From: Paracoccus sp. N5
GTDB lineage: Bacteria > Pseudomonadota > Alphaproteobacteria > Rhodobacterales > Rhodobacteraceae
Reading direction: 5' to 3'
DNA: 64,000 bases
Assembly (NCBI RefSeq): GCF_000371965.1
Contig: NZ_AQUO01000001.1
Location: 1,310,001-1,374,000 of the forward strand
Each line of letters starts with the position of its first letter. Position 1 is the stretch's first letter. Below the pieces are notes generated by a model. That model saw only the letters and a list, made by a program, of their open reading frames with translations, ran no database searches and had not been told where the DNA came from. The position numbers and the translations under genes were made by a program. This document shows positions 46,485-54,936 of this stretch, one piece after another.

Positions 46485-47082
46485 AGGCCGCCTCGAGCTT
46501 GCGGAAGGCGTCGGCGCGGTGGCTGATACGGTTCTTTTCCTCGGCCGGCATCTCGGCAAAGGTGCGGGTGTGGCCGTCGGGGACGAAGATCGGATCGTAG
46601 CCGTGGCCATGCGGACCGCGCGGCGGCCAGACCAGATGGCCGGGGGCGATGCCCTCGAAGATCTCCTCATGCCCGTCCGGCCATAGCAGGATCAGCGTGG
46701 CGCGGAACTGGGCGGTGCGCGGTTCGGGGACGTTGCGTTCGTCCAGCTCGCGCCAGGTGCGGGTCATGGCCTGCAGGAAGTCGCGGCCGTTCGGGGTTTC
46801 CGCCCAATCGGCGGTATAGACGCCCGGCGCGCCGTCGAGCCCGTCCACCGTGATGCCGCTGTCATCGGCCAGCACCGGCAGCCCGGTCGCCTGCATGGCG
46901 GCGCGGGCCTTGATGCGGGCGTTGCCGATGAAGCTCGACTCGGTCTCGGCCGGCTCGGGCAGGCCCATCTCGCCGGCGCTGGTCACTTCGATGCCATGCG
47001 GCGCCATCATGGCGCGGATTTCGTCGAGCTTGCCGGCGTTGTGGGTGGCGACCAGCAGCTTCTTCCCGGTGAAGGCCCTCAT
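46477..47082 (-). CDS. rdgB: XTP/dITP pyrophosphatase
   Basis: 201 residues. House-cleaning enzyme that removes dITP, XTP and related non-canonical purine nucleotides. THNAGKLDEI at the N-terminus, VLADDSGITVDGLDGAPGVYTADWA, and the C-terminal FAEMPAEEKNRISHRADA are conserved. Four-base overlap with rph upstream. Confidence 0.96.
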   Translation of the reverse strand: MRAFTGKKLLVATHNAGKLDEIRAMMAPHGIEVTSAGEMGLPEPAETESSFIGNARIKARAAMQATGLPVLADDSGITVDGLDGAPGVYTADWAETPNGRDFLQAMTRTWRELDERNVPEPRTAQFRATLILLWPDGHEEIFEGIAPGHLVWPPRGPHGHGYDPIFVPDGHTRTFAEMPAEEKNRISHRADAFRKLEAAFA

Positions 47083-47792
47083 GCCACGGCGGCCTTTTGC
47101 GCGGCGACCAGCGTGGCGACGCCGGCTTCGGCCAGGTCCAGCAGCTGGGTCATCTCGGGGCGCGAGAAGGTGGCGCCCTCGGCCGACATCTGCACCTCGA
47201 TCAGCCGGCCGGCGCCGGTCAGGATGAAATTGCCGTCGGTGCCGGCCTCGCTGTCCTCGGCATAGTCGAGATCCAGGATCGGCTGGCCGGCATAGATGCC
47301 GCAGGAGACCGCCGCGACATGGTCCATGATCGGGTCGGTCGTGATGATATTGGCCTTGAGGAGCCGATTCACCGCCAGCCGCAGCGCCACCCAGCCGCCG
47401 GTGATCGAGGCGCAGCGGGTGCCGCCATCGGCCTGGATCACGTCGCAGTCGATGACGATCTGCCGCTCGCCCAGGGCGCGGCGGTCGACGCCGGCGCGCA
47501 GAGCGCGGCCGATCAGGCGCTGGATTTCCTGGGTGCGGCCGGATTGCTTGCCCGCCGCTGCCTCGCGCCGGTTGCGGCTGTTGGTCGCGCGCGGCAGCAT
47601 GCCGTATTCGGCCGTGACCCAGCCCTGCCCCGAGCCCTTCAGGAAGGGCGGCGCCTTTTCCTCGATGGTGGCCGAGCACAGCACCCTGGTATCGCCGCAA
47701 GAGATCAGGCAGGAGCCCTCGGCATGGCGCATCACCCCGGTTTCGATTGAAATCGGTCGCATATCACTTAAATTCCGGCCAGAGGGGCGCAT
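47079..47792 (-). CDS. rph: Ribonuclease PH
   Basis: 237 residues. Phosphorolytic trimming of tRNA 3' ends. MRPSGRNLSDMRPISIETG, GSGQGWVTAEYGMLPRAT, DCDVIQADGGTRCASITG and SAEGATFSR are conserved. First gene of the rph-rdgB-ridA-hemW-DUF454 operon and divergent from hrcA, with an 83-base gap. Confidence 0.97.
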   Translation of the reverse strand: MRPSGRNLSDMRPISIETGVMRHAEGSCLISCGDTRVLCSATIEEKAPPFLKGSGQGWVTAEYGMLPRATNSRNRREAAAGKQSGRTQEIQRLIGRALRAGVDRRALGERQIVIDCDVIQADGGTRCASITGGWVALRLAVNRLLKANIITTDPIMDHVAAVSCGIYAGQPILDLDYAEDSEAGTDGNFILTGAGRLIEVQMSAEGATFSRPEMTQLLDLAEAGVATLVAAQKAAVA

Positions 47793-47875
47793 CCGTCATT
47801 CCTTTCGGGGGTTTTGCTGTTCAAATACAGGCCAGAGCCCCCCAACCGCAACCCGAGAACGCCCGACCGCCGCCG

Positions 47876-48931
47876 ATGCCAGAAACCGCCCTGCTTTCCG
47901 ACCTGAACGACCGTTCGCGCGAGGTGTTTCGCCGCGTCGTCGAATCCTATCTGGCCACCGGCGAGCCGGTCGGCTCGCGCACCCTGACCCGCGACATGAC
48001 CGAAAAGGTCAGTGCCGCGACGATCCGCAACGTGATGCAGGATCTGGAATACCTGGGGCTTCTAGACCATCCGCATGTCTCGGCCGGGCGCATGCCGACA
48101 CAGTTGGGGCTGCGGCTGTTCGTCGACGGGCTGATGGAGGCCGGCCCCGTCTCGGCCACCGACCGCGAGATGATCGAGGAAACCCTGGGCCAGGACAGCG
48201 GCGACACCGGCGCCATGCTGGACCGGGTCAGCACGGCGCTGTCGGCGCTGACGCATGGCGCCTCGCTGGTGCTGATGCCGAAGCAGGAGGCGCCGGTGCG
48301 CCATATCGAATTCGTCAGCCTGGCGCCGGACCGCGCGCTGGTGGTGCTGGTCTTTGCCGATGGCCGGGTCGAGAACCGGGTCTTTACCCCGCCGCCCGGC
48401 CATACCGCCAGCTCGATGCGCGAGGCGGCGAATTTCCTGAACGCCGTCGCCGAAGGCCGCACCCTGGCCGACCTGCGCCGCGGCATCGCCCAGGAGATCG
48501 AGGCGAGCCGGCAGAAGCTGGACCTGATGGCGGCGCAGATGATCGCGCATGGCCTCGCGATGTGGGACGGCGACGGGTCGGACGCGCGGCTGATCGTGCG
48601 CGGCCGCGCCAACCTGCTGGAGGACGAGGTGGCCGATCTCGACCGGGTGCGGTCGCTGTTCGACGACCTGGAGCGCAAGCGCGACATCGCCGAATTCCTG
48701 GAGCTGGCCGAACATGGCGAGGGGGTGCGGATTTTCATCGGCTCCGAGAACAAGCTTTTTTCACTTTCCGGTTCCTCTCTGGTGGTTTCGCCCTATATGA
48801 ATGCTGACCGAAAAATTGTCGGTGCGGTCGGCGTCATCGGGCCCACGCGGCTGAACTATGGCCGGATCGTGCCGATCGTCGATTACACTGCGCAGCTTGT
48901 CGGCCGGATGATCTCTGGCCGGAAAGGATGA
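47876..48931 (+). CDS. hrcA: Heat-inducible transcription repressor HrcA
   Basis: 351 residues. N-terminal winged helix: SREVFRRVVESYLATGEPVGSRTL and SAATIRNVMQDLEYLGLL; C-terminal inserted domain and IGSENKLFSLSGSSLVVSPY. It represses chaperonin operons by binding CIRCE; no CIRCE site was seen in this window. The ATG at 47876 is the usual start. Coupled to grpE by four bases. Confidence 0.96.
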   Translation: MPETALLSDLNDRSREVFRRVVESYLATGEPVGSRTLTRDMTEKVSAATIRNVMQDLEYLGLLDHPHVSAGRMPTQLGLRLFVDGLMEAGPVSATDREMIEETLGQDSGDTGAMLDRVSTALSALTHGASLVLMPKQEAPVRHIEFVSLAPDRALVVLVFADGRVENRVFTPPPGHTASSMREAANFLNAVAEGRTLADLRRGIAQEIEASRQKLDLMAAQMIAHGLAMWDGDGSDARLIVRGRANLLEDEVADLDRVRSLFDDLERKRDIAEFLELAEHGEGVRIFIGSENKLFSLSGSSLVVSPYMNADRKIVGAVGVIGPTRLNYGRIVPIVDYTAQLVGRMISGRKG

Positions 48932-49479
48932 AGGACATGACCAAGGACAACCCGAACGGCAGCCCGCTGGACGAGGATTTCGTTGACCCGCTGAGCGATG
49001 AGGTGCCCTCGCCCGATGTCGAGGCGCTGGTGGCCGAACGGGACGAATATCGCGACCGGTTCATGCGCGCGCTGGCCGACGCCGAGAATGCCCGCAAGCG
49101 CGCCGACAAGGAACGCCGCGACGCCGAGCAATATGGCGGCTCGCGCCTGGCCCGCGACCTGCTGCCGGTGCATGACGCGCTGAGCCGCGCCCTGGACGCC
49201 GCCGGCGACGAGCAACGTGCCGCCGCTGCCGCGCTGATCGAGGGCGTCGAACTGACGCTGCGCGAGCTGAACAACGTCTTTGCCAAGCATGGCATCCATG
49301 TCATCACCCCGGCCGTGGGCGACAAGTTCGACCCGCAGCAGCACGAGGCGATGTTCGAGGCGCCGGTTCCCGGCACGGTGGCGGGCAGCATCATCCAGGT
49401 CATGGACAATGGCTTCATGCTGCATGATCGGCTTTTGAGGCCGGCCAAGGTCGGGGTCAGTTCGACACCGGCAAGCTGA
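48928..49479 (+). CDS. grpE: Nucleotide exchange factor GrpE
   Basis: 183 residues. Long N-terminal coiled coil (ALVAERDEYRDRFMRALADAENARKRADKE) and the C-terminal beta domain with GDKFDPQQHEAMFEAP and GFMLHDRLLRPAKV. Exchanges ADP on DnaK. ATG at 48928 overlaps the hrcA stop; a second ATG at 48937 is possible. Confidence 0.96.
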   Translation: MKDMTKDNPNGSPLDEDFVDPLSDEVPSPDVEALVAERDEYRDRFMRALADAENARKRADKERRDAEQYGGSRLARDLLPVHDALSRALDAAGDEQRAAAAALIEGVELTLRELNNVFAKHGIHVITPAVGDKFDPQQHEAMFEAPVPGTVAGSIIQVMDNGFMLHDRLLRPAKVGVSSTPAS

Positions 49480-49492
49480 GATCGCTGAAACA

Positions 49493-49523
49493 GAAAAAAC
49501 CCCGGATTTCTCCGGGGTTTTTG
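49493..49523. terminator. Bidirectional intrinsic terminator between grpE and parB
   Basis: A run of A, then CCCCGGA-TTTC-TCCGGGG, then a run of T. Serves grpE on the plus strand and, read the other way, the parAB transcript. Confidence 0.9.
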
Positions 49524-49564
49524 TTTATCTTGTATTGGCTTTTCGCCAGAATACAAAATGTGGT

Positions 49565-50440
49565 TCAGTTGCCGGCCAGCACTTGGCACAGCCGATCCAG
49601 TTGATCCAGGTCGCGATAGGTGATGACCAGCTGCCCGCCGTCGTTCCCGGCATGGTTGATCGCCACTTTCATCTTGAGATGCGCGGAAAGATCGCCCTCG
49701 AGCGCGCGGGTATCGGCATCCTTTTCCGGCTTCACGGCCTTGGGTTTCGCAGGCGTGCCTTCGGCTTGGCGGCGAACGAGTTCCTCGGTCTCTCGCACCG
49801 AGAGGTTCTTCTCGATCACCTTGCGCGCCAGTTCCACCGCATTCGGCGCGGTGATCAGGGCACGGGCGTGGCCCGCAGTCAGCTTGCCCTCCTTGAGCCA
49901 CGCCTGCACCTGTTCGGGCAGGTTCAGCAAGCGCAGCAGGTTGGCGATATGGCTCCGGCTCTTGTTCAGAGCTTCGCCCAGCTTTTCCTGGGTGTGGCCG
50001 AAACGGTCCATGAGCTGGCGATAAGAGGCCGCCTCCTCGATCGCATTCAGGTCGGCGCGCTGGATATTCTCGACAATCGCCACCTCCAGCACCTCGGTAT
50101 CGCTGAAGTCGCGCACGATGGCCGGAACCTCATGCAGTTGCGCGATCTGCGCGGCCCGCCAGCGCCGCTCTCCGGCGACGATCTGGTAAAGGCCCTGATC
50201 GGTCGGATGCGGCCGCACGATCAGGGGTTGCAGCATGCCCCGCGCCTTCAACGAATCCGCCAGTTCCTGCAAGGCCTCCGGCGCAAAGCTGCGCCGCGGC
50301 TGGTCGGGATTGGGCGTCAGCTGCTCGACCGGAATGACCTGCCGCGGCGCCGGTCGTTCCGACGGAATCAGATCGACATCCGCCATCAGCGCCGACAGGC
50401 CGCGACCAAGGCCGCGCTTTTCCAGTTTATGATCGGACAT
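49565..50440 (-). CDS. parB: Chromosome partitioning protein ParB
   Basis: 291 residues. It binds parS and spreads as a CTP-dependent clamp. The GLGRGLSALM N-terminus (ParA-interacting), the CTP-binding region with AGERRWRAAQIA, and the helix-turn-helix region with LNKSRSHIANLLRLL are visible, followed by a C-terminal dimerisation domain. It follows parA by eight bases. Confidence 0.96.
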   Translation of the reverse strand: MSDHKLEKRGLGRGLSALMADVDLIPSERPAPRQVIPVEQLTPNPDQPRRSFAPEALQELADSLKARGMLQPLIVRPHPTDQGLYQIVAGERRWRAAQIAQLHEVPAIVRDFSDTEVLEVAIVENIQRADLNAIEEAASYRQLMDRFGHTQEKLGEALNKSRSHIANLLRLLNLPEQVQAWLKEGKLTAGHARALITAPNAVELARKVIEKNLSVRETEELVRRQAEGTPAKPKAVKPEKDADTRALEGDLSAHLKMKVAINHAGNDGGQLVITYRDLDQLDRLCQVLAGN

Positions 50441-50448
50441 GATCCCCC

Positions 50449-51225
50449 CTAGGCCGTGGCGAGTTGACGAGACAGAAATTCCTTGGCGAGTTCGCGATAG
50501 GCGGCGCTGCCCTTGGAATGCGGATCGTATTGCAAGACCGGCATGGCATGCGACGGCGCCTCGGACAGGCGCACGTTCCGCGGGATGACGGTCTTGTAGA
50601 CCAGGCCGGACAATGTGCTGCGGGCGTCCGCCTCGACCTGCTGCGAGAGGTTGTTGCGACTGTCTGACATGGTCAGCAAGATGCCCTCGATCCGCAGATC
50701 GGGATTGGCCGCTTGCCTGACTTCGCGCACAGTCATCAACAGCTGCGAGAGACCCTCCAATGCATAGAACTCGGCCTGAAGGGGCACCAACACGCTGTCG
50801 GCGGCCACCATGGCGTTCACGGTCAGCAGACCCAGTGCCGGCGGGCAATCAATAAGAATGTAATCGAATCCAGTGGCTTGCGACAGTTTGCGACGCAAAA
50901 GCTGGGTGCGGCCCGGGCGGCTGGAAAGCTGGAAATCGGCCGAGGCGAGATCATGGTTCGACGGCACGATACGCAGATTGTTGATATCCGTGTCCTGCAG
51001 CGTCTGCGCCAGATCCTGCTCGCCGGACAGCAGATCATAGGCATTGGTCTGGCGCTCTTCCAATGGAACGCCGAGACCGGTAGAGGCATTTCCTTGCGGG
51101 TCAAGGTCGATGATAATCACCCTTTGGCCCTGCTCGGCCAAGGCAGCCCCCAGGTTGATCGCGGTGGTGGTCTTGCCGACCCCACCCTTCTGGTTTGCCA
51201 CCGCGACGATGCGAGCTTCAGACAT
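50449..51225 (-). CDS. parA: Chromosome partitioning ATPase ParA
   Basis: 258 residues. Deviant Walker A NQKGGVGKTTTA, Walker A' DLDPQGNASTG, and Walker B DYILIDCPPALG. It drives segregation of ParB-parS complexes along the nucleoid. The ATG overlaps the rsmG stop by eight bases, fixing the start. Confidence 0.97.
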   Translation of the reverse strand: MSEARIVAVANQKGGVGKTTTAINLGAALAEQGQRVIIIDLDPQGNASTGLGVPLEERQTNAYDLLSGEQDLAQTLQDTDINNLRIVPSNHDLASADFQLSSRPGRTQLLRRKLSQATGFDYILIDCPPALGLLTVNAMVAADSVLVPLQAEFYALEGLSQLLMTVREVRQAANPDLRIEGILLTMSDSRNNLSQQVEADARSTLSGLVYKTVIPRNVRLSEAPSHAMPVLQYDPHSKGSAAYRELAKEFLSRQLATA

Positions 51226-51799
51226 GGCGGATTCCCGTGATCTCCAGAATGGCAGCATCTGGATCAGTGCTGCTTTGATGCGCCTTCATGTCGAAACTCC
51301 AGGCTTGACGAGCTTCAGCGACTTCCTTCTGCCAATTCCGGCCCTTCATCAGCCAAGCCGTCCCCTGTGGCAAAAGATGCCGATCCACATATGCCATGAG
51401 CTGGGGCAGCGGGGCAAGCGCCCGCGCACTGATATTCGCGGCATTCTGCCCGTCAGTCACTTCGATGCGCTGACAAATCACGTCAGCATGCCCAAGCGCC
51501 AGTTCTCGAATCGCGTTGCGCAGAAATGCCGCTTTTCGGCGGTCGCTTTCAAGCAGCCGCACCGGACTCTCGGGATGTGCAATGGCAAGGACCAAGCCTG
51601 GCAGGCCGCCACCAGACCCGAGATCCAGCCAGAGGCCATCCGTCGGTCGCGAAAGGCGCGCGAGTTGAAGCGCATCGGCGATGTGTCTGGATTCGAGCTG
51701 ATCCACCGTGCTCGGCGCGATCAGATTGATAGCCGGATTCCACTTTCTGAGCAGTCCCGCGAACGCCTCAAGGCGCTCTGTTTCACGTGAAACAGTCAT
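51218..51799 (-). CDS. rsmG: 16S rRNA m7G527 methyltransferase
   Basis: 193 residues. SAM-binding motif LWLDLGSGGGLPGLVLAIAHP, and ISARALAPLPQLM later. Its 5' end (MTVSRETE) contains a perfect parS sequence. Overlaps mnmG upstream by four bases and parA downstream by eight. Confidence 0.95.
   Translation of the reverse strand: MTVSRETERLEAFAGLLRKWNPAINLIAPSTVDQLESRHIADALQLARLSRPTDGLWLDLGSGGGLPGLVLAIAHPESPVRLLESDRRKAAFLRNAIRELALGHADVICQRIEVTDGQNAANISARALAPLPQLMAYVDRHLLPQGTAWLMKGRNWQKEVAEARQAWSFDMKAHQSSTDPDAAILEITGIRHV
51779..51794. other. parS centromere site 1
   Basis: TGTTTCACGTGAAACA, an exact 16-base match to the bacterial parS consensus, inside codons 2-7 of rsmG and about 550 bases from the parA start. 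Confidence 0.95.
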
Positions 51800-53655
51800 G
51801 CACTGCGCCGCTGCTCGGCCCGAACGAGCGCTAGAATGAGCGTCAAGGCGGCGGGCGTCATCCCCTCGATATGTCCCGCTGCCGCTAAGGTTTGCGGGCG
51901 GAAAAGTTGCAGCTTCGCCTTGAGTTCGTTGGAAAGCCCAGAAATCGCGGCATAGTCGAAATTCTCCGGGATGCGCACGGCTTCCTCCTTGCGAAGCATC
52001 TCTGCGTCACGTTCCTGCCGCTGCGTATATTGCTGATACAGCGCGTCGGTTGCCAATTGCATGAGGATGCTCCGGTCTTCGCGCGCAAGCTGTTCATCCA
52101 GCTGCATAACCTGCTCTGTCGAAAACTCCTGCTGCGCGAGCAAGGCAAACACACTGCGCCGGGCTCCATCACGCCGAACCTCCAGGCCCAACCGCGCCAA
52201 TTCGGTGGGCGTGAAGCTGACAGCTTCGGCACGGGTTCGCGCCGCAGAATACCGCCGCATCTTTTCGGTGAAGGCGTCGCGTCGGACCTGTCCGACGCAG
52301 CCGATCTCCAGTCCCAACGGCGTAAGGCGCTGGTCGGCATTATCCGCGCGCAGGGAAAGTCTGAACTCGGCCCGGGACGTAAACATGCGATAGGGTTCGC
52401 TGACCCCGCGTGTCACCAGATCGTCGATCATGACGCCGATGTAGCTTTGCGAACGACTGAAGACCTGGGCCGGCCGGCCTTGCGCAAGCAGGGCCGCATT
52501 CAATCCGGCGACGAGCCCCTGTGCCGCGGCTTCCTCATATCCCGTCGTACCGTTGATCTGTCCTGCCAAGAACAGACCGGCCAGCGATCTGACTTGCAAA
52601 CTCGGCGTCAAGGCGCGGGGGTCGACATAGTCATATTCGACGGCATAACCGGGCTGCGCGATGACTGCGTCCTCAAGCCCCCGAATGGAGCGGACATAAG
52701 CCAGCTGGACTTCCTCAGGCAACGAGGTCGAAATGCCGTTGGGATAGACGAGGTGACTGTCCAAGCCCTCAGGCTCCAGAAAAATCTGGTGAGATTCCTT
52801 GTCGGCGAAGCGGACGACCTTATCCTCGATTGAAGGGCAATAGCGCGGCCCAACCCCGTCGATGCGGCCGCCATACATCGCAGAGCGGCTCAGATTATCC
52901 TGTATGATCCGGTGCGTCCCGGCGTTGGTATGGGTAATCGAGCAACTGATCTGCCGCACTTGCGGGCCGCTGTTCAAATAGGAGAATACGACCGGCTCTT
53001 CGTCCCCGGGCTGCTGCTCGAGAATATCCCAGTCGATGCTGTGCCGTTCGAGCCTTGGTGGCGTGCCAGTCTTCAGGCGCCCCAAAGGCAAATTCAGCGG
53101 GCGAAGCGAGGCGGCAAGGGATTGCGAAGCCGGATCGCCCCAGCGGCCTGCTTGGCGCGTTACATCGCCGATATGGATGAGCCCATTCAGGAATGTTCCT
53201 GTCGTCAGCACCACTTGCCGGGCGGCGAGTTCTCTGCCGTCGGCCAGCCGGACACCGTGAATCTGCCCTTTCTCATGCAGCAACTCGGCCACCTCGCCCG
53301 TGACAAGCGAAAGATTGGGCTGCGAGATCACAACCGCCTGGGCGGCAGAACGGTAAAGTTGGCGATCCGCCTGAGCGCGCGGGCCTTGCACCGCCGGCCC
53401 CTTGCGGCGGTTCAGCAAGCGAAACTGGATCCCGGCAGCATCAGCCAGTCGGCCCATGACGCCGTCCAGCGCGTCCACTTCACGCACCAGATGGCCCTTG
53501 CCCAGACCGCCGATCGCCGGATTGCAAGACATCGTGCCAAGGTCTTCCAGGCGCAGCGTAACCAGCGCCGTCTCCGCGCCCATGCGGGCCGAAGCCATTG
53601 CCGCCTCGACCCCGGCATGGCCGCCACCAATTACTACGACATCGAATTGTTTCAC
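51796..53655 (-). CDS. mnmG: tRNA uridine-34 modification enzyme MnmG (GidA)
   Basis: 619 residues. FAD-binding motif VIGGGHAGVEAAMASARMG, SCNPAIGGLGKGHLVREVDALDG, GTFLNGLIHIG, and the conserved helical C-terminus. With MnmE it installs the cmnm5 group at tRNA wobble uridine. The start is GTG at 53655 (GTG AAA CAA TTC), and this codon sits in the middle of parS site 2. Confidence 0.97.
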   Translation of the reverse strand: MKQFDVVVIGGGHAGVEAAMASARMGAETALVTLRLEDLGTMSCNPAIGGLGKGHLVREVDALDGVMGRLADAAGIQFRLLNRRKGPAVQGPRAQADRQLYRSAAQAVVISQPNLSLVTGEVAELLHEKGQIHGVRLADGRELAARQVVLTTGTFLNGLIHIGDVTRQAGRWGDPASQSLAASLRPLNLPLGRLKTGTPPRLERHSIDWDILEQQPGDEEPVVFSYLNSGPQVRQISCSITHTNAGTHRIIQDNLSRSAMYGGRIDGVGPRYCPSIEDKVVRFADKESHQIFLEPEGLDSHLVYPNGISTSLPEEVQLAYVRSIRGLEDAVIAQPGYAVEYDYVDPRALTPSLQVRSLAGLFLAGQINGTTGYEEAAAQGLVAGLNAALLAQGRPAQVFSRSQSYIGVMIDDLVTRGVSEPYRMFTSRAEFRLSLRADNADQRLTPLGLEIGCVGQVRRDAFTEKMRRYSAARTRAEAVSFTPTELARLGLEVRRDGARRSVFALLAQQEFSTEQVMQLDEQLAREDRSILMQLATDALYQQYTQRQERDAEMLRKEEAVRIPENFDYAAISGLSNELKAKLQLFRPQTLAAAGHIEGMTPAALTLILALVRAEQRRSA

Positions 53656-53663
53656 GTGAAACC
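53648..53663. other. parS centromere site 2
   Basis: TGTTTCACGTGAAACC, 15 of 16 bases of parS, spanning the GTG start of mnmG and the short mnmE-mnmG gap. Second site within 2 kb, close to oriC. Confidence 0.88.
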
Positions 53664-54920
53664 CTACTTTCCGATGCAGAACGAGCTGAAGATCTCGTCC
53701 AGATAATCTTCCGCGCCGATCCGGCCAATCATCGCCGCCAGGGCTTGAATGGCCTGCCGAAGCGATTCGGCAACGAACTCAGGCGACCGCATGGGCAGCT
53801 GAAGCGCATCAAGAGCGCGCTCCAGCGCTTCCGCCTGACGTTTGTGACTGATCAAGCCGGAATCAGCCGCCCGGATTCGCAACCGATCATAAACTAGGTC
53901 GAGAAGTTCTGCGACCCCTTCCCCGGTCACTGCAGAGATTGACAGCCCCTCAGCCCGTGAAAGATCGCTCTTTGAGCGCACCACAAGGTCATCCGGCCCC
54001 AAAATTTCGCTCGTCATTCCTTCCGGCGAAAGATGGATGCGCAGGTCCGCGGCCTCGGCGCGGGCTCTGGCACGGGAAATGCCCATGGCCTCGATGACAT
54101 CCTGGCTTTCGCGCAGCCCGGCCGTATCCAGAAATGTGACCGGCAGGCCGCGAAGGTCGGTGCGCAGTTCAAGAATATCGCGCGTCGTTCCAGCAATATC
54201 CGACACCAGCGCGACGTCTCTCTGCCCGATCCGGTTGAGCAGCGTCGATTTCCCGGCATTCGGAGGCCCGATGATCGCCACTTCATATCCTTGCCGCAAG
54301 CGCTCGGTTGCGGGATAGCGAGCCAGCATCTGCCGGATTTCCGTCTGGACCGCCTCGACGATTTGAAACACCTCGTCGGGAATGTCGTCCGGAACCTCCT
54401 CATCGGCAAAGTCGATGCTGGCCTCGACCAGGGCGCCGGCGCGGATCAAGCTGGCTCGCAGGCTATCCGCCTTTTTGCTCAGCTCGCCCTCGGTGGCGCG
54501 CATGGCCAAGCGGCGTTGCGCCTCGGTTTCGGCAGAAAGCAAGTCCGCCAGACCTTCGGCCTCGGCCAGATCCATCCGTCCGTTCAGGAAGGCCCGCCGG
54601 GTGAACTCGCCGGGGTCGGCGCGCCGAAGGCCGCGTTGCAACAGGGCCTCGGTCAATCGGTTCGCAATGACCGGCGCGCCATGCAGATGCAGTTCCGCGA
54701 CCTCTTCACCGGTGAAGCTGTGGCCTTCCGCAAACCAGATCACCAAGGCGCGGTCGATCAGATCGTCCCCGTCCCGCAATGGCCGTAAAACGGCCAGGCG
54801 CGGTTGCGCCAGCGGACCGGCAAGCGATTCCACCGCGGATCGCGCCTGCGGACCGCTCAGACGAACAACGGAAACGCCCCCCCGGCCGGGAGGCGTCGCC
54901 TCGGCAAAGATCGTGTCCAC
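53664..54920 (-). CDS. mnmE: tRNA modification GTPase MnmE
   Basis: 418 residues. The N-terminal tetrahydrofolate-binding domain begins DTIFAEATPPGRGGVSVVRLSG; the inserted G domain has IIGPPNAGKSTLLN, DIAGTTRD and DTAGLRE; the C-terminus ends CIGK, the cysteine-lysine motif of the family. Partner of MnmG. The start at 54920 is GTG. Shorter than E. coli MnmE (454) but typical for alphaproteobacteria. Confidence 0.96.
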   Translation of the reverse strand: MDTIFAEATPPGRGGVSVVRLSGPQARSAVESLAGPLAQPRLAVLRPLRDGDDLIDRALVIWFAEGHSFTGEEVAELHLHGAPVIANRLTEALLQRGLRRADPGEFTRRAFLNGRMDLAEAEGLADLLSAETEAQRRLAMRATEGELSKKADSLRASLIRAGALVEASIDFADEEVPDDIPDEVFQIVEAVQTEIRQMLARYPATERLRQGYEVAIIGPPNAGKSTLLNRIGQRDVALVSDIAGTTRDILELRTDLRGLPVTFLDTAGLRESQDVIEAMGISRARARAEAADLRIHLSPEGMTSEILGPDDLVVRSKSDLSRAEGLSISAVTGEGVAELLDLVYDRLRIRAADSGLISHKRQAEALERALDALQLPMRSPEFVAESLRQAIQALAAMIGRIGAEDYLDEIFSSFCIGK

Positions 54921-54936
54921 CGCATCCTCCGCGCCG

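Noticed and set aside
47793..47875. CIRCE operator upstream of hrcA
   Set aside because: No TTAGCACTC-N9-GAGTGCTAA-like sequence found.
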